This document shows positions 8,537 through 18,532 of a DNA stretch of 64,000 nt, piece after piece. Each line of letters begins with the position of its first letter. The first letter of the stretch is position 1. The translations under genes were made by a program, and so were the position numbers. A model generated the notes under the pieces. The model worked only from the letters and a program-made list of their open reading frames with translations, had not been told where the DNA came from and made no database searches. This DNA comes from Natronomonas sp. CBA1123 (GTDB lineage: Archaea > Halobacteriota > Halobacteria > Halobacteriales > Haloarculaceae): assembly GCF_009741925.1 (NCBI RefSeq), contig NZ_WPCC01000006.1, positions 1 to 64,000 on the forward strand. The letters run 5' to 3'.

Positions 8537-9754
8537 ATGGCGACGATAAAGGACAGCGTCCACGACCACATCGCCGTCGAGGGGGTTTCCGAGGACCTCC
8601 TCGACACCCCCGCCGTCCAGCGCCTCCGACGCATCAAACAACTCGGCACCGTCGAACTCGTCTATCCGAGCGCCAACCACACCCGCTTCGAACACTCACT
8701 CGGCGTCTATCACCTCGCCACGCGCGCGCTCGACCACCTCGGCATCGAGGGCAAGCGGGCCGAACGGGTCCGCGCCGCCGCCATCCTCCACGATATCGGA
8801 CACAGCCCGTTCAGCCACAACATCGAGGAGCTCGTCGCCCGCCACACCGGGAAGTACCACGACGAGGTCGAGGACCTCCTGACCGGCGGCGAAATCGCTC
8901 GCGTCCTCGCGCTTCACGATATCGACCCCACCCGGGTCGCCGCGCTCGTCTCCGGCGACGGCGAGTTCGGCCAGTTGGTCTCCGGGGAACTCGACGTCGA
9001 CCGCATGGACTACCTCGTTCGCGACGCCCACCACACCGGCGTCCCCTACGGCACTATCGACACGGGACGGCTGGTCCGGGAGTTGCGGTTCGTCGACGGC
9101 GAACTCGTACTCGCCGACGGCAACGTCCAGACGGCCGAATCGCTGCTACTCGCCCGTGCGCTGATGAATCCCGTCGTGTACAACCACCACGTCGCCCGCA
9201 TCTCGAAGGCGATGCTCCGGCGGGGTACGGAGGCGCTTCTGTCGTCTGGGGGCGCCGACGCCGGAACGGTCCGTCGGATGGACGACCGCGACCTCACCGT
9301 CGCCCTGCGGGACTGTCCGGACTCGGCCGAGTTCGCACGACGACTCGACGACCGGGACCTCTACAAGCGGGCAGTGTGGGCGGAGTTGCGGGACGTTCCC
9401 GACGACATCGTCGACGCCGACCACGATGAAATCGCGGCCTTCGAGCGGGATATCGCCGACCGCGCGAACGTCGACCCCGATTGGGTCGTACTCGACGTTC
9501 CCTCCCGGCCGGAGATGCGCGAGTCGACAAGTCGTGTGGTCGTCAGCGGCGAGGTGCGACAACTCGGAACGCAGTCGACGCTGGTGGGCGCCCTCCGCCG
9601 CGCCCAACACGAACAGTGGCGCCTCGGCGTCTACGCGCCCGAGGAAGCGACCGACCGCGTCGGACAGGCCACCGAGGAGGTGCTCGGCCTCGACCTCGAC
9701 GCCCTGGTCGTCGACGTACGGAAGAGCATCAACGCGACGTTGGACGAGTTCTAA
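8537..9754 (+). CDS. HD superfamily phosphohydrolase (dNTPase-like)
   Basis: A 405-residue metal-dependent phosphohydrolase of the HD/SAMHD1-like superfamily. The metal site is visible as RFEHSLGV (His53), the doublet in LHDIGHSPFSH (His85-Asp86) and the downstream Asp in ELDVDRMDYLVRDAHHTG (about residue 153). The spacing matches deoxynucleoside triphosphate triphosphohydrolase-like proteins, but whether it cleaves dNTPs is not shown. An amidohydrolase gene follows after 85 bp with its own TATA-like element. Confidence 0.85.
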   Translation: MATIKDSVHDHIAVEGVSEDLLDTPAVQRLRRIKQLGTVELVYPSANHTRFEHSLGVYHLATRALDHLGIEGKRAERVRAAAILHDIGHSPFSHNIEELVARHTGKYHDEVEDLLTGGEIARVLALHDIDPTRVAALVSGDGEFGQLVSGELDVDRMDYLVRDAHHTGVPYGTIDTGRLVRELRFVDGELVLADGNVQTAESLLLARALMNPVVYNHHVARISKAMLRRGTEALLSSGGADAGTVRRMDDRDLTVALRDCPDSAEFARRLDDRDLYKRAVWAELRDVPDDIVDADHDEIAAFERDIADRANVDPDWVVLDVPSRPEMRESTSRVVVSGEVRQLGTQSTLVGALRRAQHEQWRLGVYAPEEATDRVGQATEEVLGLDLDALVVDVRKSINATLDEF

Positions 9755-9839
9755 CGGCGCCCTGACTCGGAAACCCGTTACGGAGAAAGACGATCCGAGA
9801 ACGGGCCTGTTTTTATCTGAGGCCGCCACAGAGGGAGAC

Positions 9840-10868
9840 ATGGAACTGTCGGGGACGATACTCGCCGGAGCCGACTACGAACCGGTCGAGGGCCGTGTCG
9901 TCGTCGAGGACGGCGAAATAACGGCCATCGAAGAGGTCGAGACGGCCTCAACGGACATCATCTGTCCGGCGTTCGTCAACGCGCACACGCACATCGGGGA
10001 CTCCATCGCCAAGGAGGCCGGCCGCGGCCTCTCGCTGGACGAACTCGTCGCACCGCCCGACGGCCTCAAACACCGACTGCTCGCCGATGCGACGCGGGAG
10101 GAGTTGGTCGAGGCGATGCGTCGCTCGCTGTCGTTCATGGAATCGGGCGGAACGACGGCGTTTCTGGAGTTCCGAGAGGGCGGCGTCGACGGCGTTCAGG
10201 CGCTGCTCGATGCTGCGGCACGCCTCGATATCGAGCCGTTCGTCTTCGGTCGCGAGGAAATCGACGTGTTGGAGGTAGCCGACGGCTACGGTGCCAGCGG
10301 CGCCCGCGATGCCGATTTCTCCGCGGAGCGCAACGCTGCCCTGCACGCGGAGAAGCCGTTCGGCATCCACGCCGGCGAGCGAGACCCACACGACATCAAC
10401 CCCGCCTTGGACCTCGACCCCGACTTCGTCATCCACATGGTGTACGCCGAGGAGATGCACCTCGAACGGCTGGAGGACAGCGAGACGCCTGTCGTCGTCT
10501 GTCCACGGTCGAACCTCGTCACCGACGTGGGCGTCCCGCCCGTCTCGGACCTGCTCGAACGCACGTCGGTCGCGCTCGGCACCGACAACGTGATGCTCAA
10601 CAGTCCGTCGATGTTCCGAGAGATGGAGTTCACCGCGAAACTGTGTGACGTAACCGCGCCCGAAGTGCTGCGGATGGCGACGGCCGCCGGCGCCGACATC
10701 GCGGGGCTGAACTGCGGCGTCGTCGAACCCGGCCGGGAGGCCCGACTGTTCGTTCTCGACGGCGACTCGGACAACCTCACCGGCGCCCGCGACCCGGTTC
10801 GTGCGGTGGTTCGTCGCGCCGGCGTCGACGACGTGAAGAACGTCGTCACGCCCCGAGACAGCGCGTAA
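9840..10868 (+). CDS. Amidohydrolase family protein
   Basis: A 342-residue TIM-barrel metal hydrolase of the chlorohydrolase/cytosine-deaminase type. Metal ligands are visible as the HxH in NAHTHIGDS (about residue 43), the His in GIHAGERDP and the Asp in LGTDNVMLNS. VVCPRSN is a typical beta-strand 7 signature. The N- and C-terminal beta-sandwich pieces (VVVEDGEITAI, EPGREARLFVLD) frame the barrel. The ATG at 9840 is preferred over an upstream in-frame start because it follows a TATA-like TTTTTATCTGA and begins the family domain. The substrate is unknown. Confidence 0.85.
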   Translation: MELSGTILAGADYEPVEGRVVVEDGEITAIEEVETASTDIICPAFVNAHTHIGDSIAKEAGRGLSLDELVAPPDGLKHRLLADATREELVEAMRRSLSFMESGGTTAFLEFREGGVDGVQALLDAAARLDIEPFVFGREEIDVLEVADGYGASGARDADFSAERNAALHAEKPFGIHAGERDPHDINPALDLDPDFVIHMVYAEEMHLERLEDSETPVVVCPRSNLVTDVGVPPVSDLLERTSVALGTDNVMLNSPSMFREMEFTAKLCDVTAPEVLRMATAAGADIAGLNCGVVEPGREARLFVLDGDSDNLTGARDPVRAVVRRAGVDDVKNVVTPRDSA

Positions 10869-10943
10869 GCCGCCTATATTCGTCCGTGAACGGTCGAAAA
10901 GGGTTTGTGCCGGTGCCGCCATTGTTCGTGTGGTGTGGTGACA

Positions 10944-11450
10944 ATGTACAATCGAATTCTCGTTCCGACTGACGGGTCGGGCGGCATGGACCGGGTAATC
11001 GACCACGCGTCGGAACTGTCGCGAGCCCACGAGGCCGAAGTGCACTTCCTCTACGTCGTCGACACCGCGGGCTTTGCGAGCCTTCCGATGGAGACGTCCT
11101 GGGAGAGCGTCACTTCGATGCTCCGCGAAGAGGGAGAGGCCGCGCTTCGCAACGCCGAGAAACGTCTCCGCGAGACCGAAACCGCCACCGCGATGGCCGA
11201 GGGGCCACCGAGCAAAGAAATCGTCAAATACGCCCGCGATAACCGGTGTGACCTCGTCGTCATGGGCACCCACGGACGGGGCGGACTCAACCGACTCCTG
11301 CTCGGCAGCGTCGCCGAACGGGTCGTCCGCGGCTCTGAGGTGCCGGTGTTGACCGTCCGGGTGGGCGATATCGAAGAACCGTTATCCGAAGAGGCCGCCG
11401 ACGAACGCCCGTTCGCGGCCGACCCTGCCGTCTCGGAAGTCCTCAGGTAG
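10944..11450 (+). CDS. Universal stress protein (UspA family)
   Basis: A 168-residue single UspA domain beginning MYNRILVPTDGSGG. It contains the ATP-binding signature GTHGRGGLNRLLLGSVAERV followed by VPVLTVRV, so it is expected to bind ATP. A C-terminal acidic tail of about 25 residues extends past the domain. The ATG at 10944 is used because the family always starts one or two residues before the first strand. The window contains three other UspA-type genes, one of them frameshifted. Confidence 0.9.
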   Translation: MYNRILVPTDGSGGMDRVIDHASELSRAHEAEVHFLYVVDTAGFASLPMETSWESVTSMLREEGEAALRNAEKRLRETETATAMAEGPPSKEIVKYARDNRCDLVVMGTHGRGGLNRLLLGSVAERVVRGSEVPVLTVRVGDIEEPLSEEAADERPFAADPAVSEVLR

Positions 11451-11479
11451 CGTCACACCTCCTCGTCGGAATCGGGAGT

Positions 11480-12406
11480 TCAGACTGGCCGGAGGTGTTC
11501 ACAGTCGCCCGCCGACACGCGTTTCTCACCTGCTTCGGTGTCGATGACGAGCGTTCCCGGGAACTCGACGTCGACGGCCTCCCCGACTACCTCGCCCGTG
11601 GCCGTCTCGACTCGGACCCGCTGGCCGAGCGTGATAGAGAGGTCACGCCACGCCGGCAGGACCGACTCCGGGTCCCGCCGTAATTCGTCGAACCGTTCGA
11701 GTATCGCCCGGGTCAACTCGGCACGGTTCACGTCACCGACCTCGTTTCGAATCGTCGTCGCCGTCTCGGGAACCTCGCTCAAATCGACGTTGGCGTTGAT
11801 GCCGATGCCGGGAATGACCCACGAGACGCGGTCGGCCTCGCCCTCCATCTCGGTGAGAATGCCGACGATTTTCTTCTCGTCGGGACCGACGAGGACGTCG
11901 TTGGGCCACTTGATGCCGGCATCGACGCCGACATCGCGGAGTGCTTCGGCCGTGGCGACCGCCGCCGCCAGAGTGTATATCGGCACCTGCGCCGGCGTGA
12001 GGTCGGGACGGCAGACGATACTGAGCCAGATGCCGCCCGACGGCGCCGACCACGCACGTTCGAGACGACCCCGGGCGCCGGTCTGTTCGTCCGCGAGCAC
12101 GGCGACATCGGACGCGCCGTCGGCCGCCAACTCCCGTGCGCGGTTGTTCGTGCTGTCGATGGCGTCGTGGTACTCGATTTCGAACGGTGCGTCGAGACCG
12201 AACTCGACGGCCGCACCGCCGAACTCCGGAACGGACGTGAGAACGTAGCCGTCGTCTCTGCTCTCGATTCCGAACCCTTCCTCGCGGAGCGCCTCGACGT
12301 GTTTCCACACCGCCGCCCGAGAGACACCGAGCCGTTCGGCCAGCTGTGGCCCGGCGACCGGACCGTCGGCGACCGAATCGAGAACCTGTCGTCTCGTTTC
12401 CTGCAT
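11480..12406 (-). CDS. birA: Biotin-protein ligase BirA with N-terminal HTH
   Basis: A 308-residue bifunctional biotin-[acetyl-CoA carboxylase] ligase and probable repressor. Residues about 1-60 form a winged helix (GPQLAERLGVSRAAVWKHVE). The ligase domain has the biotinyl-AMP loop in modified form (QTGARGRLERAW), the KWPNDV motif in GIKWPNDVLVG and a C-terminal SH3-like domain. The start is the ATG at 12404-12406, right at the HTH; the frame stays open upstream but encodes nothing recognisable. It lies last in a same-strand run of thiolase, NifU-like protein and birA. Confidence 0.9.
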   Translation of the reverse strand: MQETRRQVLDSVADGPVAGPQLAERLGVSRAAVWKHVEALREEGFGIESRDDGYVLTSVPEFGGAAVEFGLDAPFEIEYHDAIDSTNNRARELAADGASDVAVLADEQTGARGRLERAWSAPSGGIWLSIVCRPDLTPAQVPIYTLAAAVATAEALRDVGVDAGIKWPNDVLVGPDEKKIVGILTEMEGEADRVSWVIPGIGINANVDLSEVPETATTIRNEVGDVNRAELTRAILERFDELRRDPESVLPAWRDLSITLGQRVRVETATGEVVGEAVDVEFPGTLVIDTEAGEKRVSAGDCEHLRPV

Positions 12407-12441
12407 ACTCGACCCTCGGCGTCCGTCGATAAAAGCCTCCC

Positions 12442-12750
12442 TCAGAACGGTACGTCGTCGGCGTCGAATCCACGGGGCGTTCCCGCGTCCCCGTCCCCGG
12501 TTTCGGTGTCGACCTGCGTTATTTCGGGGATTTCTCGGACGAGCCGCGTCTTCAGCGCCTGCGTCGTCATCGGCGAGACGCCACACCCCGAACACGCGCC
12601 GCCGAGACGGATGGTGACGCTGCCGGCGTCCACGTCGAGTTGCTGAATCGCCGCATTGCCGCCGTGCATCTCTATCTGCGGGAAGTTCCGTCGGAGGAAC
12701 GCCATGATACGCTCTCGGAGGTCGTTCTCGTCGGCCGTGACGGTGGTCAT
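12442..12750 (-). CDS. NifU C-terminal-domain Fe-S scaffold protein
   Basis: A 102-residue protein consisting of a NifU C-terminal (Nfu-type) domain. It begins MTTVTADENDLRERI and contains the cluster-binding pair in GGACSGCGVSPMTTQ. Such proteins carry and deliver iron-sulfur clusters. The C-terminal 25 residues are acidic and low in complexity. The start at 12750 is chosen because the domain begins there; the longer open frame upstream has no domain character. It sits about 50 bp from the thiolase gene and 35 bp from birA. Confidence 0.85.
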   Translation of the reverse strand: MTTVTADENDLRERIMAFLRRNFPQIEMHGGNAAIQQLDVDAGSVTIRLGGACSGCGVSPMTTQALKTRLVREIPEITQVDTETGDGDAGTPRGFDADDVPF

Positions 12751-12800
12751 CGACCCATCTACGCGGACGACAGCAATAAAATGCCGGTCGGAAATCGACC

Positions 12801-13949
12801 TTACAGCCGTTCGATGATGGTCGCGATGCCCTGCCCGAAGCCGATACACATCGTCGAGAGGCCGTACTGGCCGTCGCACTCCTCGAGTTGGTAGGGGAGT
12901 TTGCCGACGAGCGCGGAGCCGGTCGCACCCAGCGGGTGGCCGTGGGCGATGGCACCGCCCCAGACGTTCGTCTTCTCCCAGTCGGCGCCGGTCTCCTCGA
13001 GCCAGGCGGCGACGACGGCCGCGAAGGCCTCGTTGACCTCGAAGCGGTCGATGTCGTCGATGCTCATGTCGTTCTGCTCGAGAATCTCCTGGGTCGCCGG
13101 AATCGGACCTGTCAGCATCGTGATGGGGTCGACGCCGACGACGTGGCTGTCGACGATTCGGGCCATCGGGTCCCAGCCGTGTTCCTCGGCGGCTTCCTCG
13201 CTGGCGATGAGTAGCCCGCCCGCGCCGTCGACGATGCCCGAGGAGTTACCGGCGTGGTGGAAGCCGTTCTCGGCGCTGCGGAACGACGGCGGGAGGTTCG
13301 CGAGTTTCTCGGCGGTCGTGTCGGGACGGGGGTGTTCGTCCTCCTGGACAGTGACACGGTCGTCGTCCAGTTCCGTCTCGACGGGGACGACTTGGTCGTC
13401 GTAGTGGCCGGCCTCGGCGGCCTTACCCCAACGCGATTGGGACTCCGCGGCGAGTTCGTCGAGGTACTCCCGGGAGAAGCCGTAGTTCTCGGCGATGCGC
13501 TCGGCACCCTCACCCTGTGTGGTGAGTTCGTCGAAGTACTCGAAGTACGTGTCCGTGACGCTGTTGCCGTCCGACCCCATCGGCACGCGCGTCATGTGTT
13601 CGACGCCACCGGCGATGATGACGTCGTGGTGGCCCGCAGCGATTTGGCCGGCCGCGAAGTTGATGGCCTGCTGGCCGGAGCCACACATCCGGTTCAGTTG
13701 GACGCCGGGAACGCCGTCGCCCCAGCCGGCGACCATCGGCGCCAGTCGGGCGATGTTGAGCCCCTGCTCGTCGACCGGCGTCACACAGCCGTAGATGACG
13801 TCTTCGATGGTTTCGGGGTCGAAGTCGTTTCGCTCCCGAAGGGCGTGCAGTGGTTCTGCCGCGAGGTCCTGTGGGTGGGTGTCGCTGAACGAGCCGTCAC
13901 GCTTGCCGAACGGCGTCCGAACGGCGTCGACGATGACTGGTGTACTCAT
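12801..13949 (-). CDS. Acetyl-CoA C-acyltransferase (thiolase)
   Basis: A 382-residue type II thiolase that condenses or cleaves acyl-CoA in fatty acid or polyester metabolism. The nucleophilic Cys is in NRMCGSGQQAINFA, GGVEHMTRVPMG follows, the His is in GGAIAHGHPLGATGS, and the second Cys is in STMCIGFGQG. Length and motif order are standard. The ATG at 13947-13949 (MSTPVIVDAVRTPFGK) is the correct family start. A TATA-like TTTACC about 20 nt upstream supports a leaderless mRNA. Confidence 0.93.
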   Translation of the reverse strand: MSTPVIVDAVRTPFGKRDGSFSDTHPQDLAAEPLHALRERNDFDPETIEDVIYGCVTPVDEQGLNIARLAPMVAGWGDGVPGVQLNRMCGSGQQAINFAAGQIAAGHHDVIIAGGVEHMTRVPMGSDGNSVTDTYFEYFDELTTQGEGAERIAENYGFSREYLDELAAESQSRWGKAAEAGHYDDQVVPVETELDDDRVTVQEDEHPRPDTTAEKLANLPPSFRSAENGFHHAGNSSGIVDGAGGLLIASEEAAEEHGWDPMARIVDSHVVGVDPITMLTGPIPATQEILEQNDMSIDDIDRFEVNEAFAAVVAAWLEETGADWEKTNVWGGAIAHGHPLGATGSALVGKLPYQLEECDGQYGLSTMCIGFGQGIATIIERL

Positions 13950-14155
13950 GAGTCCCTCTAACAATGGTAAAGGTCCCCCTTGTGCGTTGTGGTGGCCATG
14001 ACAGGCACGTTCATATCGGCGTTCGCTTACGGCCGACCCGAACGCATGCGCGTCGATTCGATATCCCCACATACAGTTTATCATTAAAAGGGCGCCGCTC
14101 AGTTGCAAGCCGCCGACCAGTAAACTACAACTGTCCGCCCCGAATAGGGCGACTC

Positions 14156-14323
14156 ATGAGCCTCTCACTGGAAGACGACTGTCCGGTCTGTGAATCGAGC
14201 CGGGAGTTCTACAAGGCCGCGAGCATGCGCATCCACCTCGGTCGGAAAAAGAAGTGGCACTGCCCGGAGTGTGACTACGGCTTCGTCACCATCAACGGCA
14301 TCGACACCTCCGCCTCGGCGTAG
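14156..14323 (+). CDS. Zinc-ribbon microprotein, 55 aa
   Basis: A 55-residue protein with two Cys pairs, CPVC near residue 9 and CPEC near residue 38, and a basic stretch between them (HLGRKKKWHC). It resembles other haloarchaeal single zinc beta-ribbon microproteins, and no specific function can be given. The start at 14156 directly precedes the folded region. The 206-bp gap upstream has TATA-like and AT-rich stretches near 14090 and 14130. Confidence 0.75.
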   Translation: MSLSLEDDCPVCESSREFYKAASMRIHLGRKKKWHCPECDYGFVTINGIDTSASA

Positions 14324-14369
14324 GTCGGACCCCGAGTAATTTATCGGTTCGGTGCGTGCGTCGGATAGC

Positions 14370-15533
14370 ATGAAGCTCCGGTTGCGGCTCTCGCTTCTCG
14401 CTCGAATGGCCGTCGCGCTCGGCATCCTTCTGTCGATATCGCTCGTTCTCGCCGTGATTCTCTCGATTTTCGGCGGTATGCTCGGGTTTGCGATTTTCGG
14501 GTGGGTGTACGAGGGCGTCGACGCACTTGCCGACCTGCCACGGCTGTCGACAGCCCTCCCTGTGCCGGCGTGGGCCGTCGCCTCTGCCGCGATAGCCGCC
14601 ATCGTAGGCGTGGTTCGCGGGTGGCCCTACGTTCGGAACCACACCGAGACGGAGTACGTGATTCCGCCGACGACACCCATCTCCCTGACCGTTACCGCCG
14701 GACTGCTCGGCTGTCTCTACCTGACGCTCGTCGAGGGAAGCGCAGCGCTACGGGCCGCCTTGTCGACGGCCGTCGGTCTCGCCGTCGTGTTCGGACTCGG
14801 CGTCGTTCTCGCGCTATGGGTGACGGTCGCGGACGTTCGGGCCCGGATTCGGGAGTTGCGCGAAACGCTCGCCGAGGACAGTCACCCCATTGAGGAGAGC
14901 CATCCAGACGTAGCCACAACCGTAAGTCGTCTCGCACAGCTGGCCGACGTTCCCGAGCCGGCGGTCCATATCACCGAAACGGCCCGTCCGGAGTCCGTGA
15001 CGATAGGATACGGGGACGACGCAATCATCGTGGTATCGACGGGACTGCTGGAGACGCTCACCGGGGACGAACTCGAGGCTGTTTTAGCACACGAAATCAG
15101 CCACCTGGCCAACGGAGACAGTCGCGTGATGGGTGCCGCACTCGGACCGGTACTCGCCGCCGACGAATGGATGGAGGACGACCCCCACGACTTCGGAGAC
15201 CGCATCTGGAACGGCGTTTTCTTTCTGTTGAAGCTGTACGGCCAACTCGGGACGGCTATCCTCTCGCGCGGACGCGAGTGGAGTGCCGACGCCGGCGCTG
15301 CCGAACTGACGGGCGACCCCGCAGCGCTCGCGAGCGCGCTCCGTCGACTCGGCGACGCCAGAACGCGACCGGAAACCGACCTTCGCGAGTGGGAGCACTC
15401 CGTCGCAGTCATGGACATCCTGCCACCGGCAGCGTCGGATATCACGACGGGGCCGTTCCGAACACACCCTGCCACCGAAGACCGCATCGAACACCTCCGA
15501 AACCGGACCGAATCCCTCGAAACCGCGGATTGA
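14370..15533 (+). CDS. M48 (HtpX-like) membrane metalloprotease
   Basis: A 387-residue integral membrane zinc protease. Four hydrophobic segments occupy roughly residues 7-50, 65-85, 105-120 and 135-160. The zinc-binding motif HEISH lies in LEAVLAHEISHLANGD, and the third ligand is probably the Glu in REWSADAGAAELTG. Family members degrade misfolded membrane proteins. The ATG at 14370 is chosen because it starts the positively charged lead-in to the first membrane segment. Confidence 0.88.
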   Translation: MKLRLRLSLLARMAVALGILLSISLVLAVILSIFGGMLGFAIFGWVYEGVDALADLPRLSTALPVPAWAVASAAIAAIVGVVRGWPYVRNHTETEYVIPPTTPISLTVTAGLLGCLYLTLVEGSAALRAALSTAVGLAVVFGLGVVLALWVTVADVRARIRELRETLAEDSHPIEESHPDVATTVSRLAQLADVPEPAVHITETARPESVTIGYGDDAIIVVSTGLLETLTGDELEAVLAHEISHLANGDSRVMGAALGPVLAADEWMEDDPHDFGDRIWNGVFFLLKLYGQLGTAILSRGREWSADAGAAELTGDPAALASALRRLGDARTRPETDLREWEHSVAVMDILPPAASDITTGPFRTHPATEDRIEHLRNRTESLETAD

Positions 15534-15641
15534 CTCCGGAGGACAGTCAACTCATAAATCATATATTGCGATAGCAAATCGCCCGATTCGCGCAGAGTCG
15601 TGGCTGTGGACGGCGGCTTCGAGTGAGAAAAAACGAGCGGG

Positions 15642-17075
15642 CTATTCGTCGTCGAGCGCCTGCCACGACAGCTGCGGGTCCCGCGCGGCCGACACCTGGT
15701 CGATTCGGCGTGCCGCGGTTCGTTCGGGGGCGGCCTCCAGCGTCTCGATGTCGTCGGCCCGGGCGGCGTTGAACGCCGCGGCGAGTTGGTCCAGCGTCCG
15801 TTTGTTCTCGATTTCGGTCGGTTCGGTCATCAGCGCCTCGCCGACGATTTCTGGCCACTTCGTCGTCGGCGGGTGGACGCCGTAGTCGAGCATCCGTTTC
15901 GCCACGTCGGCGGCGTCCTGCTCGCCGGCCGAGGCGACGAACTCGTGGTGGAACGGCCCGAACGGCACCTCGTAGTCGACCATCTCGGCGAGGTAGTTGG
16001 CGTTGAGAACGGCTTTCGCGGAGGCGTCGGCCAGCCCCTCGTCGCCGAGGCGGGCGATGTAGGCGTAGGCTTTCACCGCGACGAGCCAGTTGCCCTGATA
16101 GCCGTGGACCTTCCCGATAGAGTTCTCGGGAGCGTACAGTTCGTACCCACCATCGGATTCACGGACGTGCGGGTCGGGGAGAAACTCGGCCAACTCCTCG
16201 ACGACGCCGACCGGTCCCGCTCCGGGGCCGCCGCCGCCGTGTGGCGTCGCGAACGTCTTGTGGACGTTGTAGTGCATGATGTCGAAGCCCATGTCGCCCG
16301 GTCGTCCGTGGCCGAGCAGGGCGTTGAGGTTCGCGCCGTCGTAGTACAGCAGGCCGCCGGCGTCGTGGACCATCTCGCTGATTTCGGTGATGTCCCGCTC
16401 GAAGAGCCCGAGCGTGTTCGGGTTGGTGAGCATCAACGCGGCGGTGTCCTCCGAGAGTGCGGCGTCGAGTGCCTCGAGGTCGACGCGGCCGTCCTCGCCG
16501 GAGGGAAGCGTCACCACGTCGTAGCCCGCCATTGCCGCCGACGCGAAGTTCGTCCCGTGGGCCGAATCGGGGATGACGACCTCGCTTCGGTCGTCGCCCC
16601 GGGACTCGTGGTACGCTTTCGCGATGAGAATACCGGCGAACTCGCCGGCGGCACCGGCAGGGGGCTGCAGCGTCACTGCGTCCATCCCACCGATGTTTCC
16701 GAGATACCGCTGGAGTTCGTACTGGAGTTCGAGCGTCCCCTGCGTGCTCCGCTCGGAGCGGTCGGGGTGGACCGACGCGTCGGCGACTGCGGCCACGTCC
16801 TCGGTGAACTTGGGGTTGTACTTCATCGTACAGGAGCCGAGCGGGAACGGTCCGGAATCGACGCCGTAGTTCATCTCCGAGAGCCGCGTGTAGTGGCGGG
16901 CGAGTTCGGGTTCCGAGAGGTTCGGCAGTTCGAGTTCGTCGCGCGTGAGGTCGTCGGGCAGCGTCGAGTCGATGGCGACCGATTCGGTGTTCTTCTCGGA
17001 GAGCAGCGGCTCGTAGGTGTCCTCGTCGTCGGTCCACCGTGCCTGGTCGTAGCCGAGCGGCGACTCGTCGGTCAT
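15642..17075 (-). CDS. gcvPB: Glycine dehydrogenase (decarboxylating) subunit 2
   Basis: A 477-residue C-terminal half of the split P-protein of the glycine cleavage system. The pyridoxal-phosphate lysine is in [32 protein letters not shown] and [18 protein letters not shown] are family signatures. Together with subunit 1 it decarboxylates glycine and passes the aminomethyl group to the H protein. Its start overlaps the gcvPA stop by four bases. Genes for the H and T proteins are not adjacent. Confidence 0.95.
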   Translation of the reverse strand: MTDESPLGYDQARWTDDEDTYEPLLSEKNTESVAIDSTLPDDLTRDELELPNLSEPELARHYTRLSEMNYGVDSGPFPLGSCTMKYNPKFTEDVAAVADASVHPDRSERSTQGTLELQYELQRYLGNIGGMDAVTLQPPAGAAGEFAGILIAKAYHESRGDDRSEVVIPDSAHGTNFASAAMAGYDVVTLPSGEDGRVDLEALDAALSEDTAALMLTNPNTLGLFERDITEISEMVHDAGGLLYYDGANLNALLGHGRPGDMGFDIMHYNVHKTFATPHGGGGPGAGPVGVVEELAEFLPDPHVRESDGGYELYAPENSIGKVHGYQGNWLVAVKAYAYIARLGDEGLADASAKAVLNANYLAEMVDYEVPFGPFHHEFVASAGEQDAADVAKRMLDYGVHPPTTKWPEIVGEALMTEPTEIENKRTLDQLAAAFNAARADDIETLEAAPERTAARRIDQVSAARDPQLSWQALDDE

Positions 17076-18400
17076 CGTGCGGCCTCCTCGAAGGCGGCGA
17101 CGAAGCCATCGATGGTGGCCTCGTTGGTTTCGGTCACGCAGACCTGCAGTTCGTGTTCGCCGACGACGTGGACGGCGTAGCCCGCGGATTCGAGGTCCGC
17201 GGCGACCGCCGAGGCGGGTTGGTCCGTCCGGACGACGAACTCCCGGAAGTGATGCCGGTCGTGGACCGGCGCCTTCACTCCTCGGATGTCGTTGAGTCGG
17301 TCCGCGAGGTTACGTGCGAGCGTGACACAGTCTTCTGCGAGGTTGAGTAGGCCGTCGGGGCCGAGCCAGGCGACGTGCATCGCCGTCCGGAGGGCGACCC
17401 ACGCCTGATTCGTACAGATGTTCGAGGTGGCCCGCTCCCTGCGGATGTGCTGTTCTCGGGTCTGGAGGGTGAGCGTGTAGACACGGTGGCCCGTCGTGTC
17501 CTCGCTGGCACCGACGAGGCGGCCCGGAACCTGCCGGAGGAACTCCTCTCGGCAGGCGAAGATGCCGAGTCCCATCCCGTAGGCCGAGGGGAGGCCGAGC
17601 GTCGCGGCATCACCGACGACCACGTCCGCGCCGACGCTTGCCGGTTCCTGCAGCAAGGCGAGTGCGACCGGGTCCGAACCGAGAACGAACAGCGCGTCGT
17701 TGTCGTCGGCCAGTTCGCCGACCGCATCGAGCCCTTCCTCGATAGTACCGCGAACCGTCGGGTTCTCGGCGTAGACGAGGAGCGTCTCCTCGTCGACGGA
17801 TTCGGTCAGCGCCTCGCGGTCGACGTTGCCGTCGTCCATCGAATAGGTGTCGACGGTGATGTCGTGACCGGCGATGTAGTTCTCCAGCGTGCCCCGACGG
17901 CCCGCCGACAGCGTCTCGGGAACGAGGACGCGGTCACCGGAGGTCTCACGGACGCGGACGGCGAGTGTCGCCGCCTCGCCCAACGCCGTCGCCGCGTCGT
18001 ACATCGAGCAGTTGGCGACCGACAGACCAGTCAACTCCACGAGCATCGACTGATATTCGAACAGCGCCTGGAGGAACCCCTGAGCGACCTCGGGTTGGTA
18101 CTGGGTGTAACTCGTCAGGAACTCCGAGCGCGCCGAGAGGTGGTCAACCATCGAGGGGACGTAGTGGTCGTAGTGGCCGCGTCCGAGAAACTCGACGAGG
18201 TCGTCGTTTTTCGCGAGCGTGTCCTCGACGAGTTCGCGTGTCGCCTGCTCGCTGCGGGCGTCGATGCCGAACTCGCCGTCGAATCGAACGTCGTCGGGGA
18301 TGTCGAAGAGTGCCTCCTCGCGGTCGACGCCGACCGCCGAGAGCATCGCCTCGGTCTCGGCCGGCGTGTGGGGCGCGTAGGGGCTACCGTTGGCTGTCAT
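17072..18400 (-). CDS. gcvPA: Glycine dehydrogenase (decarboxylating) subunit 1
   Basis: A 442-residue N-terminal half of the split P-protein. It shows the typical [21 protein letters not shown] stretch, shortened in function to substrate and dimer contacts, plus [15 protein letters not shown]. It starts at the ATG at 18398-18400 ([12 protein letters not shown]). An in-frame ATG at 18433 is possible but less likely. Translation is coupled to gcvPB. The upstream region contains two palindromes (18460-18471 and 18497-18516) that could be operators shared with the divergent UspA gene. Confidence 0.95.
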   Translation of the reverse strand: MTANGSPYAPHTPAETEAMLSAVGVDREEALFDIPDDVRFDGEFGIDARSEQATRELVEDTLAKNDDLVEFLGRGHYDHYVPSMVDHLSARSEFLTSYTQYQPEVAQGFLQALFEYQSMLVELTGLSVANCSMYDAATALGEAATLAVRVRETSGDRVLVPETLSAGRRGTLENYIAGHDITVDTYSMDDGNVDREALTESVDEETLLVYAENPTVRGTIEEGLDAVGELADDNDALFVLGSDPVALALLQEPASVGADVVVGDAATLGLPSAYGMGLGIFACREEFLRQVPGRLVGASEDTTGHRVYTLTLQTREQHIRRERATSNICTNQAWVALRTAMHVAWLGPDGLLNLAEDCVTLARNLADRLNDIRGVKAPVHDRHHFREFVVRTDQPASAVAADLESAGYAVHVVGEHELQVCVTETNEATIDGFVAAFEEAAR

Positions 18401-18459
18401 GGGAAACTGAGCGTACACCGTCTTTCGGCGCATGGCTAATGATAGCCCCGGTTCGGCTG

Positions 18460-18471
18460 CAGTAAACTGCA
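18460..18471. promoter_or_regulatory. Short palindrome upstream of gcvPA
   Basis: GCAGT-AA-ACTGC is a perfect 5-bp inverted repeat in the gcvPA/UspA divergent spacer, roughly 60-70 bp from the gcvPA start. It could be a regulator-binding site. The evidence is the symmetry and location only. Confidence 0.3.
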
Positions 18472-18496
18472 TACTCTGGTTCGAGAAGTCGAAAAT

Positions 18497-18516
18497 ATAT
18501 GCACGAAAGTGCATAT
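18497..18516. promoter_or_regulatory. Perfect 8-bp inverted repeat, candidate operator
   Basis: ATATGCAC-GAAA-GTGCATAT is a perfect 8-bp inverted repeat with a 4-bp centre, lying 17 bp upstream of the TATA-like box of the UspA gene and about 100 bp upstream of gcvPA. Position and symmetry suit a dimeric regulator site controlling one or both divergent genes. Confidence 0.55.
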
Positions 18517-18532
18517 CTACGTCAGCGGACGG

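Noticed and set aside
12407-12955. N-terminal extension of BirA
   Set aside because: The frame is open because of high GC; the winged helix starts at 12406 and the extension overlaps the NifU-like gene.
16159-17109. 316-codon minus-strand frame within gcvPB
   Set aside because: Out-of-frame Arg-rich shadow of the clearly coding gcvPB.
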